A stretch of 64,000 bases of DNA from positions 79,570 through 143,569 of the forward strand of contig NZ_CH902578.1 of the NCBI RefSeq assembly GCF_000152805.1, read 5' to 3'. The DNA comes from Maritimibacter alkaliphilus HTCC2654. GTDB taxonomy: Bacteria; Pseudomonadota; Alphaproteobacteria; Rhodobacterales; Rhodobacteraceae. Shown piece by piece: positions 55,545 through 63,960 of this stretch. The position numbers and the translations under genes are program-made. The first letter of the stretch is position 1. Each line of letters opens with the position of its first letter. The notes under the pieces were generated by a model, which saw only the letters and a program-made list of their open reading frames with translations, searched no databases and had not been told where the DNA came from.

Positions 55545-55808
55545 ATGACCCGCGATCACGGACCCAGCATCAAGGACGACGAAACCTATCAGGCCCTGCG
55601 CGACGATGGCGCGAGCAAGGAAAAGGCCGCCCGTATCGCCAATGCCCGTGCGAACGACGACATGCAGCCGTCGAAGAAGGGCGGCAAGGCTGCGGCCTAT
55701 GAGGATTGGACGAAAGACGAGCTGTATGACCGGGCGAAAGAGATCGGCATCGACGGCCGCTCCGACATGACCAAGGCCGAATTGATCCGTGCGCTTCGGC
55801 GCCACTAG
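55545..55808 (+). CDS. Small basic Rho-N/SAP-like protein
   Basis: 87 residues from the ATG at 55545, after AAAGGAG. The N-terminal half has RDHGPSIKDDETYQALRDDG and KEKAARIANARAND. The C-terminal YEDWTKDELYDRAKEIGIDG and KAELIRALRRH form the helix-extended-helix of the Rho N-terminal or SAP domain, a nucleic-acid-binding module. Similar small proteins (DUF7218 type) are common in soil and marine alphaproteobacteria. The function is unknown. It lies between two paralogous lipoprotein genes. Confidence 0.75.
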   Translation: MTRDHGPSIKDDETYQALRDDGASKEKAARIANARANDDMQPSKKGGKAAAYEDWTKDELYDRAKEIGIDGRSDMTKAELIRALRRH

Positions 55809-55895
55809 GCCAGTCCCCATATCTTGCGTTTCCGACGCAGGAAAAACCCAAATGCCACGACCTGTGGCCATTTGATCCATCCCTGTCGTTTTGGA

Positions 55896-55923
55896 TTGAC
55901 CGGTTCGCGTGCTCGGCTAGCGT
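55896..55923 (+). promoter_or_regulatory. Candidate promoter of the second lipoprotein
   Basis: TTGACC (55896-55901), a 16-bp spacer and TAGCGT (55918-55923), about 30 bp before the ATG. The -35 is good and the -10 poor. Confidence 0.35.
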
Positions 55924-55954
55924 TACGGCAATTCAACAACCAGAAGGGGACATC

Positions 55955-56572
55955 ATGAAACTCATTCGTACTGCATTCCTCATGGGCACGGCGGCTGTCG
56001 CCCTGTCCGGCTGTGCCGCGCTTTCGGTGCTGACTCAGGCGCAGAACTTCGCCGAGGTGAAAGACCAGGTCGACGCGCTGTCCACCACCACGACCATGCC
56101 GACCAGCGGGTTCGCCGTCTACGAAGGCAACACCGTGATCGGTGCCGATTATGGCTCCAACGACAACGTCGTGCTTCTGGGCGACGCCGAACTGACCGCG
56201 ACCTTCACGTCGACGGGCGGCACGATGGTCGGCACGCTCGACAACTTCTCGGGCCTCGTGCTGACCGACGCACAGCGCACCCAAGTCGAGAACGGCAACG
56301 TGCCGGACGACATCATCAGCGCGGCCAAGAGCGCCTCGGGCGATGTCGCGATCACGGGTGGTGTCATCGCAGGCTCGGCGGTCGCCGCGAACTCGTCGGG
56401 AACCGTGCGCATGGACGGCAGCGATTTCGCCGTGTCCGGTAACTTGATGGGGGAATTCCGGGGCACTGACGCCGCGGCCGTTCAGCTGACCGAAGGCGCT
56501 ACCTTCAACATGACCCGCGACGGGGTGAATCCGACGACCGGGTCCACGATCGAGGTCGACGCGGTTCAGTAA
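55955..56572 (+). CDS. Lipoprotein with beta-barrel-like repeats, paralog 2
   Basis: 205 residues from the ATG at 55955, after AAGGGG. Lipobox LSGC with C20. The body has GFAVYEGNTVIGADYGSNDN, ATFTSTGGTMVGTLDNFSGL, SGDVAITGGVIAGSAVAANS and SGTVRMDGSDFAVSGNLMGE, then FRGTDAAAVQL. The strand-turn pattern with G-T-x-x-N-F motifs is that of TbpB-like surface lipoproteins. It is homologous to the protein at 54859. A shared terminator lies downstream. The function is unknown; iron or ligand binding is only suggested by the fold guess. Confidence 0.75.
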   Translation: MKLIRTAFLMGTAAVALSGCAALSVLTQAQNFAEVKDQVDALSTTTTMPTSGFAVYEGNTVIGADYGSNDNVVLLGDAELTATFTSTGGTMVGTLDNFSGLVLTDAQRTQVENGNVPDDIISAAKSASGDVAITGGVIAGSAVAANSSGTVRMDGSDFAVSGNLMGEFRGTDAAAVQLTEGATFNMTRDGVNPTTGSTIEVDAVQ

Positions 56573-56597
56573 GACCGCTCGACACGACGGGGAACGA

Positions 56598-56623
56598 AAC
56601 GGCGGCCCCTCGGGGTCGCCGTT
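56598..56623. terminator. Bidirectional terminator between convergent genes
   Basis: AACGGCGGCCCC pairs with GGGGTCGCCGTT around a two-base turn (one wobble). It is followed on the + strand by CTTCGTT and flanked on the other side by GGAACGAAA. It lies between the lipoprotein stop and the stop of the Hint gene. Confidence 0.75.
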
Positions 56624-56629
56624 CTTCGT

Positions 56630-57649
56630 TCAGTTGGATGATATCCGCCGCAACACTTCGACCGCGTCTCCGCGTCTGAGCAGGTCTTTCTCGCGCAATT
56701 CGAAGGCGTCGAGCGCGGCCTGTTTCGGCGGCAGGGCCGACAGACGCTCGGCCACCGCATCGGGCAGGGTGGCGCGCGTGACGGTGTCGGCGAACAGGCT
56801 CTCGGACGCGATCCCTTCGGCATAGATGATCTCGTGCTGGTCGAAGAGCACCTGAACGTAATCCACGAACCCGCCCGGCGTCTGCGTCACGGTCGTGCCG
56901 TTGACCAGCAACCCGGCCTTCACCAGAAGCTCGCGCTGACCCACACCAAGCGCCGAGATGCGCTGGTAGATGAACAGACGGTGGTTCGGGCTGACGATCA
57001 GGTCGTTCACGTTATGGAGCGCCCCGGCGGCAATGCGGATCGGGGCGAAAGCTCCTTCGGCCCGCACCGTCTGCATCCCGACCCAACGCACCTCCTGCGC
57101 GCCGGAATCGCGGGTCAGCACGCGGTCGCCGGGTTTCAGATCCTCGACCGGAACCTGCCGCCCGTTGGCCATGGTGATATGCGTGCCGCGCGTAAAGGAA
57201 ACGGTCGCGGCCTCGGCCAGACGCTGCCGCCCGTTTTCGCGGTCGATGGTGACGAGCGTATAGGGCGTGCGCGGGGCGAGCGGGGCGAGCGGGTGCAGAT
57301 AGACCTCGGCGATCGTGCCGCTTTCCCCCTCGACTTCGACGAGGATCAGCGCCTCGACTGTTTCGCCGTCGGGCGACATATAGGTCACGAGACTGTCGAT
57401 GAAGACGGGCGCTCCGGGGGTGCCGACCGAGGTGGCTTCGCCCAGCGTGCAGGGCCCGTCCCCGGCCATCGCCAGCGACAGGTGAACGGGTGCGGCATCC
57501 GCCGCAAGTTCGTAGGAATCGTCGGGAACGAGGTCCGCGGCATCGGTCAGCGCGTCGCCCTCGTTGACCCCGTGGGTCACACGGAACGCGCGTGACGGAT
57601 AGACCATCAATTGCCGGACCGGCAGGTGATCGTAGAGGTCTTTCGACAT
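56630..57649 (-). CDS. Hint-domain protein
   Basis: 339 residues from the ATG at 57649. The N-terminal half is a beta-rich region (LMVYPSRAFRVTHGVNEGDA and following). The Hint domain begins at about residue 151 with SFTRGTHITMANGRQVPVED and LKPGDRVLTRDSGAQEVRWV, then VSPNHRLFIYQR. Hedgehog/intein-type Hint domains normally begin with Cys. Here the matching position is Ser151, so classic thioester self-cleavage is uncertain. Such proteins are abundant in Roseobacters, often next to secreted proteins, and their role is unclear. Confidence 0.8.
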   Translation of the reverse strand: MSKDLYDHLPVRQLMVYPSRAFRVTHGVNEGDALTDAADLVPDDSYELAADAAPVHLSLAMAGDGPCTLGEATSVGTPGAPVFIDSLVTYMSPDGETVEALILVEVEGESGTIAEVYLHPLAPLAPRTPYTLVTIDRENGRQRLAEAATVSFTRGTHITMANGRQVPVEDLKPGDRVLTRDSGAQEVRWVGMQTVRAEGAFAPIRIAAGALHNVNDLIVSPNHRLFIYQRISALGVGQRELLVKAGLLVNGTTVTQTPGGFVDYVQVLFDQHEIIYAEGIASESLFADTVTRATLPDAVAERLSALPPKQAALDAFELREKDLLRRGDAVEVLRRISSN

Positions 57650-57903
57650 GGCAGCTTCCCCGGCGGGCAATTCGCCCCCGCAACATTCCTGGCGCGCCCC
57701 CACCGCCAGACTTGAAGTTAGGGCCAAGACACAGCTTTGGTCAACAAATCCTTGTTTTCGCACCGCTTTGGCCTTGAAAGGCAGGTGAATTGTCGCTGTT
57801 TGGGAAACAGATGGCGCAACGCGGCGGATTTGGCGCGGTGCCGTGGGCATGGGCGAATCGCGCGCGCGGTGCTAGCCAAAGCCTCAAACAGACGGAGGGT
57901 CAC

Positions 57904-58683
57904 ATGGATTTCGGTATCAAGGGTAAACGGGCGCTGGTCTGCGCGAGTTCCAAGGGTCTTGGGCGCGGCTGCGCCGAGGCGCTGGCCGGTGAGGGCGTGA
58001 ACCTCGTCATCAACAGCCGCACCGCCGAGGTGCTGGAGCAGACGGCGCAGGAGATTCGCGATCAGTACGGGGTCGAGGTGATCGCCGTGGCGGCCGACAT
58101 CACGACCGAGGAAGGCCGGGCCAAGGTGCTGGAGGCCGCCGGGCAGATCGACATTCTCGTCAACAACGCGGGCGGCCCGCCGCCGGGCGTCTGGACCGAC
58201 TGGGACCGCGACGATTTCATCAAGGCCCTGGATGCCAACATGCTGACGCCCATCGCGCTCATCAAGGCGCTGGTGCCGGGGATGATGGAGCGGGGCTGGG
58301 GCCGCGTGGTCAACATCACCTCGCGCGCCGTGCGTGCGCCGCTGGCGCCGCTCGGCCTGTCCAATTCGGCACGTGCGGGCCTGACCGGCTATGTCGCCGG
58401 AACCTCGCGCCAGATCGCGAAGTCGGGCGTGACGATGAACAACCTTCTGCCCGGGATGCACGACACCGACCGGGTGAAGTCGCTGGACGAAAACGCCGCC
58501 AAGGCGCAGGGCATCAGCTTCGACGAGGCGCGCGCCAAGCGGATTGCGGGCAGCGTCATGGGGCGCGACGGCACGCAGGACGAATTCGGTGCGGCCTGCG
58601 CGTTCCTGTGCTCGACCCAAGCCGCCTTCATCACCGGCCAGAACCTGCTTGCCGATGGCGGCGAGGTGAACCTCACGATGTGA
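57904..58683 (+). CDS. SDR-family oxidoreductase with atypical active site
   Basis: 259 residues from the ATG at 57904. The NAD(P) site is present: ALVCASSKGLGRGCAEAL and NNAGGPPPG. Catalytic S140 sits in VVNITSRAV. The usual Tyr-x-x-x-Lys is missing: the matching stretch reads LSNSARAGLTGYVAG, with Ser153 and Arg157 in place of Tyr and Lys. The C terminus AFITGQNLLADGGEVNLTM is normal. It may be an unusual reductase or a non-enzymatic SDR. It is annotated as FabG-like in many genomes without proof. Confidence 0.85.
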   Translation: MDFGIKGKRALVCASSKGLGRGCAEALAGEGVNLVINSRTAEVLEQTAQEIRDQYGVEVIAVAADITTEEGRAKVLEAAGQIDILVNNAGGPPPGVWTDWDRDDFIKALDANMLTPIALIKALVPGMMERGWGRVVNITSRAVRAPLAPLGLSNSARAGLTGYVAGTSRQIAKSGVTMNNLLPGMHDTDRVKSLDENAAKAQGISFDEARAKRIAGSVMGRDGTQDEFGAACAFLCSTQAAFITGQNLLADGGEVNLTM

Positions 58684-58801
58684 GGACGCCCTGCGACCAG
58701 TGGCCGCCCCTTTCACCGGGGGCGGTGCGCTTGCCGCTGGCCTCACCGCCTGCTATCTGCCTGTAAGTCCGATGGTTTTCATCGGATATAAGAGGCTCAC
58801 T

Positions 58802-59896
58802 TTGACCGAGGCACCCCGGCTCGAAATCACCAACATCACCCGCCGGTTCGGCGGGCGTCCGGTTGTGGACGACGTGTCGCTCGCGGTGATGCCGGGGCAG
58901 GTGACATGCCTTCTGGGGCCGTCGGGCTGCGGAAAGTCCACCACGCTCAGGATCATCGCCGGGGTCGAACGCGCCGACGAGGGCGAGATCAGGATGGACG
59001 GCAAGCTGATCGCGGGCGGCGGCGTGCTCGTCCCGCCCGAAGCGCGCGGCACCGGCCTGATGTTTCAGGATTTCGCCCTGTTTCCGCATCTGTCGGTCGG
59101 CGACAACGTGGCCTTCGGCCTGTCGGGGACGCGGACCGAGAAGCGTCTCAGGGTGCGGGAACTGCTCGAAAAGGTCGGGCTGCACCGCTACGTCGACAAT
59201 TTCCCGCATGAACTGTCGGGCGGCGAGCAACAGCGCGTCGCACTTGCCCGCGCGCTGGCTCCGCGCCCCAAGATCATGCTGATGGATGAGCCGTTCTCGG
59301 GTCTCGACAACCGGCTGCGCGACGGGATTCGCGACGAAACGCTTGCGGTTCTGAAGGACGAGGGGACGGCGGTTCTGCTCGTCACCCACGAGCCGGAAGA
59401 GGCGATGCGCATGGCCGACGAGATCGCGCTCATGCGCCGGGGCCGGATCGTGCAGCGCGGCGCACCCTACAACATCTACAACGCGCCGGTCGACCGCGAG
59501 GCGGCGGCGTTCTTCTCGGACGTGAACGTCATCAAAGGCGTGGTGAAGGGTGCCTTGACTCACACGGCGTTCGGCCAGTTCCTCGCCCCCGGTTACCCGG
59601 ACGGGGCCGAGGTCGAGATCGTGATCCGGCCCCAGCACCTGAGAATCGACTTCGACCGGGGCGGACAGGGGCCGGCGCCCACCCCGGACCACGGCGTCTG
59701 GGCCCCCGCCACGGTCGCGCGCGCGCGGTTCGTCGGCACCGAATCCATCGTCGATTTCGTGATGGAGGATGCCTCGACCCTCAAGGCGACCGTTCCGAAC
59801 GTGTTCCTGCCGAAACCGGGCACGACGCTGTGGGTTGCGATCCGCCGGGATCGCTGTTTCGTGTTCCCGGCAGGCGGCAAATCCGCGCAGCGGTAA
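58802..59896 (+). CDS. FbpC/PotA-type ABC transporter ATPase
   Basis: 364 residues from a TTG at 58802, with AGAGG six bases before it; an ATG at 58772 is in frame. Nucleotide-binding domain: Walker A GPSGCGKST (39-47), signature LSGGEQQR, Walker B IMLMDEPFSGLD and H loop LLVTHEPEEA. A C-terminal TOBE domain follows (VEIVIRPQHLRIDF). It resembles the ATPases of iron(III) or polyamine importers. No permease or binding-protein gene is next to it, so it is an orphan ATPase in this window. Confidence 0.85.
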   Translation: MTEAPRLEITNITRRFGGRPVVDDVSLAVMPGQVTCLLGPSGCGKSTTLRIIAGVERADEGEIRMDGKLIAGGGVLVPPEARGTGLMFQDFALFPHLSVGDNVAFGLSGTRTEKRLRVRELLEKVGLHRYVDNFPHELSGGEQQRVALARALAPRPKIMLMDEPFSGLDNRLRDGIRDETLAVLKDEGTAVLLVTHEPEEAMRMADEIALMRRGRIVQRGAPYNIYNAPVDREAAAFFSDVNVIKGVVKGALTHTAFGQFLAPGYPDGAEVEIVIRPQHLRIDFDRGGQGPAPTPDHGVWAPATVARARFVGTESIVDFVMEDASTLKATVPNVFLPKPGTTLWVAIRRDRCFVFPAGGKSAQR

Positions 59897-59938
59897 CGAT
59901 CCCGTGCATTTTATTGCTCATGCGGCCCCTTTGGGGGT

Positions 59939-59966
59939 TTGATCTTTTCGGGCAAACCAATAAATA
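59939..59966 (+). promoter_or_regulatory. Candidate promoter of the tat operon
   Basis: TTGATC (59939-59944), a 16-bp spacer and TAAATA (59961-59966), about 50 bp before tatA and preceded by a weak CCCC-TTT-GGGG hairpin (59926-59936) that may end the ATPase transcript. Confidence 0.4.
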
Positions 59967-60017
59967 CGGTGAACGCAAGGGGCGCGGGAGATGAGCGCCC
60001 CGAAAGGGAGACTTCCA

Positions 60018-60233
60018 ATGCTGAACAACATCGGGCTTCCGGGCCTCATCCTGATCGCGGTCGTGGTGCTCGTGCTTTTCGGTCGCGGCAAGATCTCGTC
60101 GCTGATGGGCGAAGTGGGCAAAGGCATCACCTCGTTCAAGAAAGGCATCGACGACGGCAAGGCCGAGATCGAGAACGAGAAAGCTGACAGCGCGCGCGAC
60201 GTGACGCCCGAGGGCGAGAAAGACAAGGCCTGA
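60018..60233 (+). CDS. tatA: Sec-independent translocase subunit TatA
   Basis: 71 residues from the ATG at 60018, after AAAGGGAG. One membrane helix (about 6-22, [20 protein letters not shown]), the FGRGK hinge and an amphipathic helix [19 protein letters not shown], followed by a charged tail. It forms the pore ring of the twin-arginine system. First gene of tatABC. Confidence 0.95.
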   Translation: MLNNIGLPGLILIAVVVLVLFGRGKISSLMGEVGKGITSFKKGIDDGKAEIENEKADSARDVTPEGEKDKA

Positions 60234-60268
60234 GCCTCATTCTTCCCGTCTGACAAAGGGCACAGTCC

Positions 60269-61012
60269 ATGCTCGACATCGGTATGACCGAGCTCTTGCT
60301 GATCGGCATCGTCGCGCTGATCGTGGTGGGGCCGAAAGACCTCCCCGGCATGTTTCGCACGCTAGGCCGTTTCACCGCCAAGGCACGCGCCTTGGGGCGC
60401 GAATTCACGCGCGCGATGAACGACGCGGCGGACCAGTCGGGGATGAAAGACGCGGCCGACGGGCTCAAGGCTGCGGCCAATCCCAAGAAATTCGGAATGG
60501 ACAAGCTGACCGAGGCGGCCTCGAATTTCGAGAAATGGGACCCGATGAAGCCTTCGGGCAAGGCGAAAGACGACAGCCCCAAGATCGTTGACCCTGAGCG
60601 TGAGGCCGACGTGGCCAAGATCCGCGAAGCGACGCGCAAGGCGGGTCAGGCCAAACTCGATGCCGAAAAGGCCGCGAAAGAGGCCGAGGCGGAGGGCGAG
60701 GCGAAGCCGGCCGCGAAGAAAGCCCCGGCCAAGAAACCCGCGGCCAAGACGACGACCGCGCGCCAGACGACCAAGGCCGCGCCCGCCAAGTCACCGGCTG
60801 CGAAGAAACCCGCCGCGAAAAAACCTGCGGCCAAGACGGCCACCGCGAAATCCGCGACGACGGCCAAAAGCACGACATTCAAGACCCCGGCGAAAAAGCC
60901 CACCGCGAAATCGACGCCTGCGAAAACTCCGGCCGCGAAGCCCGCGGCCAAGGCCCCGGCGAAAAAGACGACGCCGCGCAAAGCACCCGCCAAGAAGGCT
61001 GCCTCTGAATGA
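60269..61012 (+). CDS. tatB: Sec-independent translocase subunit TatB with histone H1-like tail
   Basis: 247 residues. It starts [20 protein letters not shown] with [13 protein letters not shown], the TatB hallmark, and an amphipathic helix follows. Residues about 130-247 are an unusually long Lys/Ala/Pro/Thr tail (AAKKPAAK and TAKSTPAK repeats), as in histone H1 or bacterial Hc-like proteins, with no structure expected. TatB with TatC recognises twin-arginine signal peptides. The tail is not required in known TatB proteins. tatC overlaps its stop. Confidence 0.92.
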   Translation: MLDIGMTELLLIGIVALIVVGPKDLPGMFRTLGRFTAKARALGREFTRAMNDAADQSGMKDAADGLKAAANPKKFGMDKLTEAASNFEKWDPMKPSGKAKDDSPKIVDPEREADVAKIREATRKAGQAKLDAEKAAKEAEAEGEAKPAAKKAPAKKPAAKTTTARQTTKAAPAKSPAAKKPAAKKPAAKTATAKSATTAKSTTFKTPAKKPTAKSTPAKTPAAKPAAKAPAKKTTPRKAPAKKAASE

Positions 61013-61932
61013 GCGACACCGACGAGATGGAGGCCAGCTCGGCACCGCTGATCGAGCATCTGGCCGAATTGCGCACCCGTCTGATCTATTCCGTCCTCGC
61101 CTTCATCGTGGCGATGGTGATCTGCTTCACCGTCTGGAACCCGGTGTTCAACTTCCTGACGCAACCGCTGTGCGAAGCGCAGTCTGCTGCCGGGGACGAC
61201 TGCGGCCTGATCCTCATCAAGCTGCAAGAGGGCTTCTTCCTCGCCGTGTCGATCTCGCTTTTGGGTGGGCTCGTCCTGTCCTTCCCGATCATCTCCTACC
61301 AGATGTGGCGCTTCGTGGCGCCGGGCCTTTACAAGAACGAAAAATCGGCCTTCCTGCCGTTCCTGTTCGCCTCTCCCGTCATGTTCTTCCTCGGCGCGGC
61401 CTTCGCGTTCTACGTGGTCACGCCGCTGGCCTTCGACTTCTTCCTGGGGTTCCAGCAGGACGGCACGCTCACGAGCGATGGCGACATCACCAACACGACG
61501 GCGGGCGTCGCGTTTCAGGGGTCGGCGCAGGAATACCTCAAGCTCACGATCAAGTTCATCGTCGCCTTCGGGCTGTGCTTCCAGCTTCCCGTGCTGCTCA
61601 CGCTGATGGGCAAGGCGGGGCTGGTGTCGTCCAAGGGCCTGCGCTCGATGCGCAAATACGCGGTGGTCGGCATTCTGGTGCTCGCCGCCCTCGTCACCCC
61701 GCCGGACGTCATCACGCAGGTGATCCTGTTCGTCGTGGTTTACGGCCTTTACGAAATTTCGATCCAGCTCGTGAAGCGGGTCGAAAAGCAGCGCAAGGAA
61801 AAGCTTCAGGCCGAAGGTCTGTGGTTCGAGGATGACGAGGAAGAGGCGGACGACCCTCTCATCGCCGAGTTCGACGAAGAAGACGGCGCGACCAAGGCCG
61901 ACGACGACCCCGGCGCGGTCAACAAGGACTGA
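61009..61932 (+). CDS. tatC: Sec-independent translocase subunit TatC
   Basis: 307 residues, overlapping tatB by 4 bp. Six membrane helices, with the signal-peptide binding start [19 protein letters not shown] and the conserved [35 protein letters not shown] and [20 protein letters not shown]. An acidic C-terminal tail ([10 protein letters not shown] and beyond) is longer than in E. coli. It is the receptor of twin-arginine substrates. Confidence 0.96.
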   Translation: MSDTDEMEASSAPLIEHLAELRTRLIYSVLAFIVAMVICFTVWNPVFNFLTQPLCEAQSAAGDDCGLILIKLQEGFFLAVSISLLGGLVLSFPIISYQMWRFVAPGLYKNEKSAFLPFLFASPVMFFLGAAFAFYVVTPLAFDFFLGFQQDGTLTSDGDITNTTAGVAFQGSAQEYLKLTIKFIVAFGLCFQLPVLLTLMGKAGLVSSKGLRSMRKYAVVGILVLAALVTPPDVITQVILFVVVYGLYEISIQLVKRVEKQRKEKLQAEGLWFEDDEEEADDPLIAEFDEEDGATKADDDPGAVNKD

Positions 61933-62774
61933 TGACGGACGAGGCGCTCACCCGTATCGCCGAGGCGTTGGAACGGATCGCGCCGGCCCCGCTGGCCGCG
62001 CCCGATTTCGACGGGGCCGATGCCTTCGTCTGGCACACCGACCCGGATCGGCTGGTTCCCGTCGCCCGGGTCAACCGCGTCGACATCGCCCTTCTGATCG
62101 GGGTCGACCGCGCCCGCGACACGCTTCTCGCCAATACGCAGCAGTTCGCGCGCGGCCTGCCTGCGAACAATGCGCTTCTCTGGGGCGCGCGCGGCATGGG
62201 AAAATCTTCTCTCGTCAAGGCGGTGCATGCCGCAGTCAATGTGGACAACCCGGTGAAGATCGTCGAGTTGCAGCGCGAGGATCTGCCGAGTGTCGGGCGT
62301 CTGCTTGCCCATCTTCGCGGCAGCGATCACCGCTTCATCTTGTTCTGCGACGACCTGTCGTTCAGCCATGACGACGAGCATTACAAAAGCCTCAAGGCCG
62401 TGCTCGACGGCGGGATCGAGGGGCGGCCCGAGAATGTGGTGCTCTACGCCACCTCGAACCGCCGCCACCTGATGCCCCGCGACATGATCGAAAACGAACG
62501 CTCCACCGCGATCAGCCCGTCCGAGGCGACCGAGGAGAAGGTGTCGCTCTCGGACCGCTTCGGTCTCTGGCTGGGCTTCCACCCCTGTTCGCAGGACGAA
62601 TACCTCGCCATGATCCGTGGCTATTGCGATGCACACGGCGTGACTATCGACGACGACGATCTGCGCGCGCAGGCGATCGAATGGCAGGCGACGCGCGGCG
62701 GCCGCTCGGGCCGCGTCGCTTGGCAATTCTTCCTCGATCTGGCCGGGCGGGTGGGCGTCAAACTGCCACAGTGA
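61932..62774 (+). CDS. DUF815-family AAA+ ATPase
   Basis: 280 residues, with the ATG at 61932 sharing a base with the tatC stop. Walker A GARGMGKSSLVKAVH and a Walker B-like RFILFCDDLSF. Sensor-type NVVLYATSNRRHLMPRDMIE and the C-terminal small domain complete a compact AAA+ ATPase of the DUF815 family. The function is not known. Co-location with tatABC is common in alphaproteobacteria, which may reflect chaperoning or gene order only. Confidence 0.85.
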   Translation: MTDEALTRIAEALERIAPAPLAAPDFDGADAFVWHTDPDRLVPVARVNRVDIALLIGVDRARDTLLANTQQFARGLPANNALLWGARGMGKSSLVKAVHAAVNVDNPVKIVELQREDLPSVGRLLAHLRGSDHRFILFCDDLSFSHDDEHYKSLKAVLDGGIEGRPENVVLYATSNRRHLMPRDMIENERSTAISPSEATEEKVSLSDRFGLWLGFHPCSQDEYLAMIRGYCDAHGVTIDDDDLRAQAIEWQATRGGRSGRVAWQFFLDLAGRVGVKLPQ

Positions 62775-62796
62775 TCGTTTACTCACCACCTGTGCC

Positions 62797-62822
62797 TTGC
62801 AAATCGTGAACCGAAATATAAC
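62797..62822 (+). promoter_or_regulatory. Candidate promoter of the desaturase
   Basis: TATAAC (62817-62822) is a strong -10, with TTGCAA (62797-62802) 14 bp upstream, a short spacer. Transcription would start near 62829. Confidence 0.35.
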
Positions 62823-62839
62823 CTCTGGCGTAATGGGTT

Positions 62840-62864
62840 AGACCGCAGCCACTGCCAGCGGTCT
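62840..62864 (+). promoter_or_regulatory. Hairpin in the desaturase 5' leader
   Basis: AGACCGC (62840-62846) pairs with GCGGTCT (62858-62864) around an 11-nt loop, extended by flanking TTA/TAA. It sits between the promoter-like TATAAC and the start codon, and no T tract follows. It could be a leader structure such as a thermosensor, or the end of the upstream transcript. Confidence 0.4.
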
Positions 62865-62885
62865 TAATGACTTTGGGGAATCATC

Positions 62886-63890
62886 ATGGATGATCTGACC
62901 GTCCGACAGGCGTCCCGCGCCTATAACGAGAAGAACGACGCGCTTGCGTTCTTCAGCCTCGGCACGAACTTTCTGGTCTACTTCGGCTCGCTCTATCTGG
63001 CGATTCAGGCCGCGAACCTCGGGCTGTGGTGGCTCTATGCCCCGCTGGTGGTCGTCGTGGCCGTGTCGTCGGGGCGGCTTTACGTGCTCGAGCACGATTT
63101 CGGCCATCTCAGCTTCTTCTCGAAGAAACGCTGGAACGTGCTGGCGGGCCATGCCGTGTCGCCGTTCACCTTGGCCGAATTCTACACGATGCAATACAAC
63201 CACGATGAGCATCACCGCCAGATCGGCAACCTCGAACACCGCGAGGCGGGCGAGATTTTCACCATGACCGTGCGCGAATGGAACGAAGCGGGGTTCTGGA
63301 AACGGCTCTACTATCGCCTTTACCGCAACCCCTTCGTGCTGATCCCGCTCGGCGCCTTCTACACCTACTTCCTCGTCTGGCGGTTCCCGAAGAACACGAT
63401 GAAGGTCGCGCCGAAGTCGGTGCTGATCCACAATATCGTGCTGTTCGCGTGGTGGGGCCTCGTCTACCTGCTGGCGGGCTGGACCGGGGTGCTCACGATC
63501 TGGCTGTCGGTGTTCATCGCCGGGTGTCTTGGCGTGTTCCTCGTCTATCTTCAGCACAATTTCGAGGATACCTATTGGGATCGCCGCCCCGACCTCAGCT
63601 TCGATCAAGCCGCGCTTCAAGGCGCCTCCTGCCTGTCGTTCGGGACGTGGTTCGATGAGGCCGTGGCGAACATCACCAAGCACGACATCCACCACCTGAA
63701 CGCCTCGATCCCCTGCTACAAACTGCGGCAGGCGCACCGGGAGCTCGAAGACATCTTCCCGCTCCGGCGCATTTCCTTCCGCGAGGCGCTCCATGCCTTC
63801 ACGCTGAAACTGTGGGACGAAGAGACAGACCAACTGGTCCCGTTCCCCAAGGAAAGGCAGATGGCGGTTGCGGCGACGCCAGCGGAATAA
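62886..63890 (+). CDS. Membrane fatty-acid desaturase
   Basis: 334 residues from the ATG at 62886, after GGGGAA. Three histidine boxes are complete: H70-x3-H74 in LEHDFGHLS, H106-xx-H109-H110 in NHDEHHRQ and H266-xx-H269-H270 in KHDIHHLN. Hydrophobic stretches flank them (about 22-62, 150-165 and 180-215). It is a di-iron desaturase of phospholipid acyl chains; its regiospecificity is unknown. Such enzymes adjust membrane fluidity in the cold. It is monocistronic, with a terminator after it. Confidence 0.88.
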   Translation: MDDLTVRQASRAYNEKNDALAFFSLGTNFLVYFGSLYLAIQAANLGLWWLYAPLVVVVAVSSGRLYVLEHDFGHLSFFSKKRWNVLAGHAVSPFTLAEFYTMQYNHDEHHRQIGNLEHREAGEIFTMTVREWNEAGFWKRLYYRLYRNPFVLIPLGAFYTYFLVWRFPKNTMKVAPKSVLIHNIVLFAWWGLVYLLAGWTGVLTIWLSVFIAGCLGVFLVYLQHNFEDTYWDRRPDLSFDQAALQGASCLSFGTWFDEAVANITKHDIHHLNASIPCYKLRQAHRELEDIFPLRRISFREALHAFTLKLWDEETDQLVPFPKERQMAVAATPAE

Positions 63891-63908
63891 GCCAGACCCA
63901 CAAAGAAA

Positions 63909-63934
63909 AAGCGGCGTCCCTCGGGGCGCCGCTT
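63909..63934 (+). terminator. Terminator after the desaturase
   Basis: AAGCGGCG pairs with CGCCGCTT, closed by CCC/GGG with a small turn, followed by CTCGTTTC. Eight perfect outer base pairs, 19 bp after the stop. Confidence 0.8.
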
Positions 63935-63960
63935 CTCGTTTCAGGGCAGGTCACGTCCCT

